Assembly: GCA_016929465.1 (NCBI GenBank)
Contig: JAFGIT010000216.1
Location: 1-7,006, forward strand
From: Candidatus Coatesiibacteriota bacterium
GTDB taxonomy: Bacteria > B130-G9
Reading direction: 5' to 3'
DNA: 7,006 nucleotides
The position numbers and the translations under genes were made by a program. The notes below the pieces were generated by a model that saw only the letters and a program-made list of their open reading frames with translations, was not told the origin of the DNA and ran no database searches. This document shows, in pieces, positions 1 to 5,160 of the stretch; the stretch's first letter is position 1; each line of letters opens with the position of its first letter.

Positions 1-753
1 ATCAGTCCCTGGATGGGGTTTTATGTTGCCATTCGCACGATAATGCTCGAGGCTTGCTGGAATAACAAAGGCAAGCAGAATCTCGGCTTCTGCTTCTCAC
101 TCTTGCCAGCACTGAAGCGACTTTATTCGGGAAATAATTTGCGGGAAGCCGTGCAAAGGAACCTGTCAACATTCAACACAAATCCCTGTTTCTCGGGCTT
201 CATCGCCGGGGCCGTTATTGACCAGGAGGAGATGAGCCAGATTGAGGAAAATGCGCACCCATCGGGAATAGATAGGCTGAAGTCGATGTTGGGAGGCACC
301 TTTGGCGCGCTCGGCGATGATTTGATGTGGTTCTCGCTGAAGCCTTTTCTGGGCACGCTCGCGGTCCTCTTGTTTCTTCTAGGCTGTGAGTGGTCGTTCG
401 TTCTCATGGTCGCACTGTTCTCTGCGGCGAATCTGACGCTTCGGCTCAAAGGGGTTGCGCTGGGCCTGAAAGGTGTCCTGGCAATTCAGCAGTTTCTCCA
501 GAAATTGAGGCCTAGCCGGATTGCGACCGAGCTGAAGAGAGCCACTTGCGTCCTGCTGGGTGCCATAATTGGGATTATTATACTCGCTTCGCCTGAGCAG
601 AGAGCGACCTACACGTCCGGTTCCTGGATCTGGGCATTCTCGATCTTGCCTGTCGCAGCCATCAGCTTTTTGCTCAGGTCAAAGAACGTCTCGTCAGGGA
701 AGATCGGTGCAGGTCTCTCTGTGCTGCTCTTGGTCGGGATTCTGCTAAGTTGA
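1..753 (+). CDS. PTS mannose/fructose/sorbose-family EIID membrane subunit (5' end at or beyond window edge)
   Basis: EIID forms, with EIIC, the membrane channel of mannose-family phosphotransferase systems. The frame is open from base 1. The first ATG is at 13 but has no Shine-Dalgarno sequence in the 12 visible bases, so the true start may lie upstream. Counting from that ATG there are 246 residues. Family signatures are visible in order: an N-terminal ACWN...QNLGF...LLPALKRLY block (14-38; family form ASWN...LGF...PAL..LY), FNTNPCFSGFIAGAVI (54-69; family FNTHP...ILG), and GALGDDLMWFSLKPFLG (98-114; family G.GDSLFW.TLRPIL). Hydrophobic segments lie at about 111-140, 176-192, 203-221 and 229-246. 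At about 250 residues it is shorter than typical EIID proteins (about 270-300) and diverges in the C-terminal half. HPr follows 28 bases downstream. EIIA, EIIB and EIIC are not in the window and probably lie upstream. Family assignment is confident; the sugar, if any, cannot be told. Confidence 0.88.
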   Translation: MSPWMGFYVAIRTIMLEACWNNKGKQNLGFCFSLLPALKRLYSGNNLREAVQRNLSTFNTNPCFSGFIAGAVIDQEEMSQIEENAHPSGIDRLKSMLGGTFGALGDDLMWFSLKPFLGTLAVLLFLLGCEWSFVLMVALFSAANLTLRLKGVALGLKGVLAIQQFLQKLRPSRIATELKRATCVLLGAIIGIIILASPEQRATYTSGSWIWAFSILPVAAISFLLRSKNVSSGKIGAGLSVLLLVGILLS

Positions 754-768
754 CTGCCCTGTATGCTC

Positions 769-773
769 AGGAG
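769..773 (+). promoter_or_regulatory. Ribosome binding site of HPr gene
   Basis: AGGAG lies 8 bases before the ATG at 782. A TTG immediately before that ATG (779) would also be in frame, but spacing and residue numbering favour the ATG: starting there puts the catalytic His at exactly 15 and the regulatory Ser at exactly 46. Confidence 0.7.
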
Positions 774-781
774 AAGGATTG

Positions 782-1060
782 ATGCTGGAGAAGAAAGTCT
801 ATATCAAGGATGAGTTTGGCATGCACCTGCGGTCGATCATGACGCTGGTGGAAGCTGCTAAGGCCTTCGAAGCGAGCATTAGCGTGAGATTCGGCGATGA
901 GGTCGCTGACGGGAAGAGCCCTTGGGCTCTGCTTGCCCTCGGTGTCGTCGCGGGTAGCCAGATAACATTCTGTGTGGAAGGTCCAGACGAGAAGGACGCA
1001 ATGGCGAAGATGCTATATCTTGCGGAGAATGGCTTTACGCCTCAGGGAGGGGCCAAGTAA
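782..1060 (+). CDS. ptsH: Phosphocarrier protein HPr, with Ser46 regulatory site
   Basis: This small cytoplasmic protein (92 residues; usual HPr length about 85-90) accepts phosphate from Enzyme I on a histidine and hands it to EIIA domains. From the ATG at 782, His15 sits in FGMHLRS (12-18) with Arg17, the conserved partner that stabilises the phosphate. The second conserved block is GKSPWALLALG (44-54), with Ser46 at the position phosphorylated by HPr kinase/phosphorylase in Gram-positive bacteria and many deltaproteobacteria. Oddities: residue 18 is Ser where most HPr have Pro (HARPA), and the Ser46 block reads Ser-Pro-Trp where Ser-Ile-Met or Ser-Leu-Phe is usual. It sits between EIID and Enzyme I genes in one operon. 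Identity as HPr is secure; regulation by an HPr kinase is inferred from Ser46 only. Confidence 0.95.
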   Translation: MLEKKVYIKDEFGMHLRSIMTLVEAAKAFEASISVRFGDEVADGKSPWALLALGVVAGSQITFCVEGPDEKDAMAKMLYLAENGFTPQGGAK

Positions 1061-1065
1061 GGCGG

Positions 1066-2823
1066 ATGAAGCGATTACTAGGAATAAAGGCATCACCGGG
1101 CATCGCGATAGGCCCGGCATTTGTGCTCGATCGAAGCCATCAGAAGGTCAGGAAGCGGGCAATACGGGAGAGCCGCATAGACCACGAGGTAGAGAAATTC
1201 CTTCGCGCGATCGAGAAGGCTCGAGATGAGGTCGAGCACATTCGTGCAAGCCTCGGAAGCGACAAAGCAAAGGAACTCTCGACGGTCCTGCAGACCCATG
1301 TAATGCTTCTGCACGACGAGGCGCTCAAAGAAGATGTGATAAAGATCATCCGCAACGAAAAGGTAAATGCCGCCTGGGCGGTCTCGAAGCACATCGGCCG
1401 ATTCAATGAAATGCTCGCGAATCTCGATAACGAGCACCTCTCCAGCAGAATAGCCGACCTGAACGATATCAAGAGCCGTCTGCTCCATAACCTCGGCGTC
1501 GATGCGAGGGTCTCTCGTCTCGATGAAGCGCCGGAAGGCTCAATCGTCGTAGCCCAGGACATAACTCCATCCGAGGCTGCGCAGATCGATACTTCCCGAA
1601 TCATCGGCTTCGTGACTGAACTCGGAAGCAGGACATCTCATTCCGCGATCATGGCAAGAACGCACGAGATACCTGCTGTCGTCGGAGCCACCGGAGTTCT
1701 TCAGGATATTCAGCACGGGACCAGGATGATCGTCGATGGCCTTTCGGGCAAGGTCTATATATCTCCCACCAAGAGGCACATCGAGGAATATCAGGCCAAA
1801 GAACGGGCGTTCAAATACTACGTCACCGAGCTACTTACCGCGGCAGACCTGCCTGCTGAAACAAGGGATGGCTTCAGAATAGCGATAGAGGCGAATATCG
1901 AATCACCGGCGGATATCGAGACCTCTCTGCTCCATGGGGCCATGGGGATCGGATTGTATCGGACCGAGTACCTCTTCATGGAGCGCAGACATATCCCGAG
2001 TGAAGAGGAGCATTACCAGGCATACAGATCAGTCGCGGAGCAAATAGCACCTTATTCGGCAACGATAAGGACAATCGATATCGGCGGGGAGAAACTATTC
2101 GACGCCGTTGACCTGCCGCCGCAGCGGAATCCAGCGCTCGGGCTGCGTGCAATTCGCCTGTGCCTCTCGAGGCCATATATGCTGAAGGATCAGATCAAGG
2201 GAATTCTCAGGGCCGGCATTTACGGCAACCTGAAGATCATGTTCCCCATGATAAGCGGCATCGAGGAGCTCAAGAGGGGCAAGGAAGTGATCGAAGAGTG
2301 CGCGAGAGAGCTCAAGAAGGACGGGATACCCTTCAATGCCGATATCGAGGTCGGAATCATGATTGAGATCCCATCAGCGGCTGTGACTGCAGACATACTT
2401 GCCACGGAATGTGATTTCTTTAGCATTGGGACTAATGACCTCATACAATATTCCATAGCAATCGACCGTGCGAATGAGGAAGTAGCGTACTTGTATGACC
2501 CGTTGCATCCCGCCATTCTCAGGATAATAAAAATGATAGTTGATTCTGCCCATGCCAAGAACGTTCGTGTGGGGGTATGTGGTGAGATGGCTGCGGAGCC
2601 TCTATATGTCTTAATGCTCCTCGGTCTCGGCGTTGATGAGCTAAGCATGAATCCGATAGCGATTCCGGCTGCCAAGAAGATTGTGAGGAGTTCGGAGCTC
2701 TCGGAAGCGCTCGAGATAGCTCGAAAGGCGCTATTCTTCGGCACCTCGGATGAGATCGAGGCGTATATCTATCGCGTGATGTCGAAGAGATTCCCCCAGG
2801 AGATAGCCTCTCTGGTCTTCTAA
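1066..2823 (+). CDS. ptsI: Phosphoenolpyruvate-protein phosphotransferase (PTS Enzyme I)
   Basis: Enzyme I is the first PTS step: it autophosphorylates from PEP and passes phosphate to HPr in the cytoplasm. Length is 585 residues (E. coli 575). The N-terminal domain starts GIKASPGIAIGPAFVL (6-21); the helical HPr-binding part follows (about 30-145); the phosphohistidine is His192 in GSRTSHSAIMAR (187-198). The C-terminal PEP-binding barrel carries GLYRTEYLF (296-304, Arg299), IRTIDIGGEK (334-343, Arg335), NPALGLRAIR (355-364, Arg361), metal ligands Glu434 and Asp458 (IGTNDLIQY), Arg468, and the catalytic cysteine Cys505 in VCGEMA. All match E. coli residues with an offset of about 3. No N-terminal GAF domain is present, so it is ptsI rather than nitrogen-PTS ptsP. 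ATG 1066 lies 5 bases after the HPr stop. GGAGG at 1046-1050 is 15 bases from the ATG, rather far, so coupling to HPr translation is likely. Confidence 0.97.
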   Translation: MKRLLGIKASPGIAIGPAFVLDRSHQKVRKRAIRESRIDHEVEKFLRAIEKARDEVEHIRASLGSDKAKELSTVLQTHVMLLHDEALKEDVIKIIRNEKVNAAWAVSKHIGRFNEMLANLDNEHLSSRIADLNDIKSRLLHNLGVDARVSRLDEAPEGSIVVAQDITPSEAAQIDTSRIIGFVTELGSRTSHSAIMARTHEIPAVVGATGVLQDIQHGTRMIVDGLSGKVYISPTKRHIEEYQAKERAFKYYVTELLTAADLPAETRDGFRIAIEANIESPADIETSLLHGAMGIGLYRTEYLFMERRHIPSEEEHYQAYRSVAEQIAPYSATIRTIDIGGEKLFDAVDLPPQRNPALGLRAIRLCLSRPYMLKDQIKGILRAGIYGNLKIMFPMISGIEELKRGKEVIEECARELKKDGIPFNADIEVGIMIEIPSAAVTADILATECDFFSIGTNDLIQYSIAIDRANEEVAYLYDPLHPAILRIIKMIVDSAHAKNVRVGVCGEMAAEPLYVLMLLGLGVDELSMNPIAIPAAKKIVRSSELSEALEIARKALFFGTSDEIEAYIYRVMSKRFPQEIASLVF

Positions 2824-2923
2824 TTGGTGAGTCTCAATGGATCTCCGGGGAGCTGGAGTTCGGTTCGCCCCCGCGTCAATCCCAGCCTGCGCTATCGACC
2901 CACTTCGGATTCCGGGTGATTGG
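2824..2923. other. Convergent intergenic gap, no clear terminator
   Basis: This 100-base gap lies between the ends of the ptsI and glycosyltransferase genes, which read toward each other. Only very short inverted repeats are present, such as CTCC-GG-GGAG and CGGA-T-TCCG, and neither is followed by a T-run on either strand. I see no convincing intrinsic terminator, promoter or small gene here. Confidence 0.5.
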
Positions 2924-4288
2924 CTACGCCAGCCCCAGATCCTCGATTGCGCGCCTCAATTCATCCGCGACGGTCCCGGAATCATCTTGGCCGCAGAGGC
3001 CGCCTGCGATGAGATTTGTCTCCTCATCGAGCCAGGATATCCTTTCATGAAGGGACCTCGCCCGCTTAGTAGCCGATTCAGGGCTCGATGTCACCTCCGC
3101 CACGACGTGCTTGTAGCCCGCAGCCGCTTGCTGGATGGAGTGTTCTCTCCTCACATATTCCCTGGCGGCGCTGCCTATCGATTCCCCTTCCTTGGGATTT
3201 GACCACAGGCGTCCCATCGCGGCTGCCAGGTCCTCAGACTCGGTCGGGGAATGCTCGACGAAGGTGCAGATTTCCGGAGAAAGGTGGCAGTTGTGGACCA
3301 ATCTCGTCGCAATGACCGGCCTCCCCAGAGACATCGCGGTGAGCATTGTCGCTGAAGTCTCTCGTATCTTATTGTTCCTCAGATTGAGAACGACATCCGC
3401 CGCGGCTATGCACATCAGGAAGGTCCGGTCTGTAACGTAATCCTTCAATATGACAGACCGATCAAGTCCGCGTCGCTCGATCATCGCCTTGATGTCAACG
3501 TTCGGATCCGGGGCGCCGACGAATAAGAGAATCGCATTGGGGTGTCTCTCCAGAAGTCTGGCGAAGCCGTCCAGAGCCACTTCAGGCTTCCGATGAGCGC
3601 CGGCGAAGCCAGGATGCAGCACGATGAACTTCCCGAGAGGCAGGTCGAGATTCCCTCTTGCTTGAGCCTTTTTGGGGACTTCCGAGTGCATCGGTATGCC
3701 CATGTTCAAGAGATATGCCGGCGTGCCGGGGATCGCTTCCTCAATGGCCTTCTTCACGTAGGGATTATGGACTATCGCGGCGCGGCTTTTGTGCAGCGCC
3801 AGCTCATTCATTGGGAAGATGTCGAGTAGGGGGCTAAACCGTCGGTCAGCGAGGATTAGTCGCGCAACCTCTGCCCCCCTACCAGCCCCGAGGCAGGCTC
3901 TGAGCTCTTCAGTGTAAGTGGCCTCGTCTCGCGTGGATCGCAGCATACTGGCTCGCGACGGGTGGAGATTGAAATCATGCAGCACGAGTATTCCGGGAAA
4001 ATTGAAGATGTAGTGATACATGAACCTGTGGTGCAGGTCGTTTCCCATCTGATAGACGATGGCGTCATATCTTCTGGCCTTGTGCATGTGCTCGAACCGC
4101 AGGTAATTGAATACTTCGGATCGAATTCGCGACGAGACGTCCTCCCGACTGTAGTCGTCGATGAACACATCTACGTCGATTAGCTTCTCGAGTTCTGGCA
4201 GAAGATGCTCGCAATAGTCCGATATACCCGAGCGGACGGGATGAAGCACGGCAAAAAAGGCAATTCTCAAAGCAGTATCACCACTCAA
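2924..4288 (-). CDS. GT4-type (GT-B fold) glycosyltransferase
   Basis: A 454-residue cytoplasmic or membrane-associated glycosyltransferase that would move a sugar from an activated nucleotide donor to an unknown acceptor. The N-terminal Rossmann domain has LRIAFFAVLHPVRSGISDY (7-25), the acceptor-side glycine loop of GT4 enzymes, and LVLHDFNLHP (101-110), typical of one GT4 branch. The C-terminal donor domain has IVLHPGFAGAHRKPE (222-236), LLFVGAPDP (254-262), a D-Y-V-T-D segment (283-287) and RETSATMLTAMSLGRPVIATR (309-329), the E-x7 donor loop in its 'ETSG..LRAL..G.P' variant, with Ala at the second Glu position. About 55 polar residues follow the fold. No signal peptide is seen. The start is a TTG sharing bases with the TGA of the preceding gene; a second TTG at 4270 would also fit (Leu7). 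Donor, acceptor and pathway cannot be told. Confidence 0.88.
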   Translation of the reverse strand: MSGDTALRIAFFAVLHPVRSGISDYCEHLLPELEKLIDVDVFIDDYSREDVSSRIRSEVFNYLRFEHMHKARRYDAIVYQMGNDLHHRFMYHYIFNFPGILVLHDFNLHPSRASMLRSTRDEATYTEELRACLGAGRGAEVARLILADRRFSPLLDIFPMNELALHKSRAAIVHNPYVKKAIEEAIPGTPAYLLNMGIPMHSEVPKKAQARGNLDLPLGKFIVLHPGFAGAHRKPEVALDGFARLLERHPNAILLFVGAPDPNVDIKAMIERRGLDRSVILKDYVTDRTFLMCIAAADVVLNLRNNKIRETSATMLTAMSLGRPVIATRLVHNCHLSPEICTFVEHSPTESEDLAAAMGRLWSNPKEGESIGSAAREYVRREHSIQQAAAGYKHVVAEVTSSPESATKRARSLHERISWLDEETNLIAGGLCGQDDSGTVADELRRAIEDLGLA

Positions 4289-5160
4289 TCTCTCAAAATC
4301 AGTGAAAGGTCCATGTTGTAGATTGATGTCCTATTCGACCCATTATTGCCAATATCCGGCCAACTGATAATGGCTCGCGTTCTATGCTCCATTCGCTCGA
4401 TCGTGCAGTCGTCATCGCGAAATACCAGAGAGCCGTTCCCCTTTCCCGAGATGTGCGCGCGAGACTGACCGGCGCCCATTTCTCCATCGAACGTGGAAGA
4501 CAATGAGAGCGCGACGCCCCCGAAGAGCAAAGGGATATCCTTGACCGTGCACCGGTATTCAACCCGTCCCGGATCAATTCCAGAATTCGCTGTAAGCCCT
4601 GTACTCAGATCGGAGAGGCCGACCCAGCTATCGCCCTCTCTTATCTCGGTGGCGGGCAGACGAGGAAGGGAGTCCAGAACCGCCTCCAGAATCTGGAGCG
4701 CTGTGCCGCCAACATCTCCTTTCGCTTCTCTCTCGACGATGACTATCTCGCCGTGTTCCGTCATTCGAAACCTTATCGAAGGCAGAGATGATTTGCCGGA
4801 AGAATCGGAGATGAGGATGGAGTTGTGTGTGAGGTCCAGCCCCTGCAGGGCCAATTCCATGTCGAACCAGTCGGATTTCCTGCCGTAGCAGCGCCATAGC
4901 AATTCCCCTTCGGCTGAGAATCTCGATTCTGAGAGCAATGATGCGCTCGCATGTATCTTGTAATGCAGGGTTTTCGATACTTCGAATCCATATCGTAATC
5001 TCGCGCATCTCCAGCAGGAGATGCAGAATGAATTCGAAGTCAGGGCAACTGTCAAACTCAGAGCGAGCAGGAGGGAGGTGGCGGCGCTTCCTCTAATTCC
5101 TATAGGCCGGGGGGCCGACCTCCGTTCGGTTGCCAATGAGGTTCTGCCAGTCTGAGCCAA
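4285..5160 (-). CDS. Exported beta-rich protein of unknown function (possibly DUF6263-like)
   Basis: A 291-residue protein I cannot name. From TTG 5160 there is a basic stretch (Arg6, Arg13, Arg14, Arg18, Arg23), then a hydrophobic core at about 25-45 (SAATSLLLALSLTVALTSNSF), which looks like a signal peptide with a long n-region. Cys46 and Cys49 follow, but neither lies in a good lipobox, so a lipoprotein is possible yet unsupported. The rest is mostly alternating beta strands. LPRLPATEIREGDSW (165-179) and a later GKGNGSLVFRDDD (239-251) resemble the 'LP..pV..GDSW ... G.G...FD...G.l' layout of secreted DUF6263-type proteins; this is a recollection of pattern, not a search. It overlaps the preceding FN3/Kelch gene by 68 bases and its TGA overlaps the glycosyltransferase start. 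Another start, TTG 5136, would shorten the n-region by 8 residues. Confidence 0.72.
   Translation of the reverse strand: MAQTGRTSLATERRSAPRPIGIRGSAATSLLLALSLTVALTSNSFCISCWRCARLRYGFEVSKTLHYKIHASASLLSESRFSAEGELLWRCYGRKSDWFDMELALQGLDLTHNSILISDSSGKSSLPSIRFRMTEHGEIVIVEREAKGDVGGTALQILEAVLDSLPRLPATEIREGDSWVGLSDLSTGLTANSGIDPGRVEYRCTVKDIPLLFGGVALSLSSTFDGEMGAGQSRAHISGKGNGSLVFRDDDCTIERMEHRTRAIISWPDIGNNGSNRTSIYNMDLSLILRD
5005..5024. repeat. Perfect 8-bp inverted repeat inside signal-peptide coding region
   Basis: GCATCTCC (5005-5012), AGCA, GGAGATGC (5017-5024) form a perfect 8-base stem with a 4-base loop. In the - strand transcript it lies just after the codons for the hydrophobic core of the exported protein, across Cys46 to Cys52. 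No T-run follows on the - strand, so it does not look like an intrinsic terminator. It may be chance or may affect translation. Confidence 0.55.

Noticed and set aside
915-930. Perfect inverted repeat AGAGCCC-TT-GGGCTCT within ptsH
   Set aside because: It lies over the codons for Lys45-Leu50, where the protein sequence is constrained, and no T-run follows. Most likely a by-product of codon choice.
1140-1604. Open frame of 154 residues on the - strand within ptsI
   Set aside because: Ser/Arg-rich shadow of the Enzyme I reading frame, with no start signal and no motif.
2220-2744. Open frame of 174 residues on the - strand within ptsI
   Set aside because: It is fully antisense to conserved Enzyme I catalytic motifs and shows no family features of its own.
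2837-3202. Open frame of 121 residues on the + strand starting just after ptsI, with a weak GGTGAG upstream
   Set aside because: Most of it is antisense to the end of the well-supported glycosyltransferase gene, and the translation has no recognisable motif and a composition typical of a shadow frame.
4284-4290. Fusion or frameshift between the exported protein and the glycosyltransferase
   Set aside because: The two proteins are each complete at the junction; one should be outside the cytoplasm and the other inside, so separate genes with a small stop/start overlap is the simpler reading.
4493-4888. Open frame of 131 residues on the + strand
   Set aside because: Antisense to the exported-protein gene; low-complexity Ser/Pro/Arg-rich translation without any recognisable feature.
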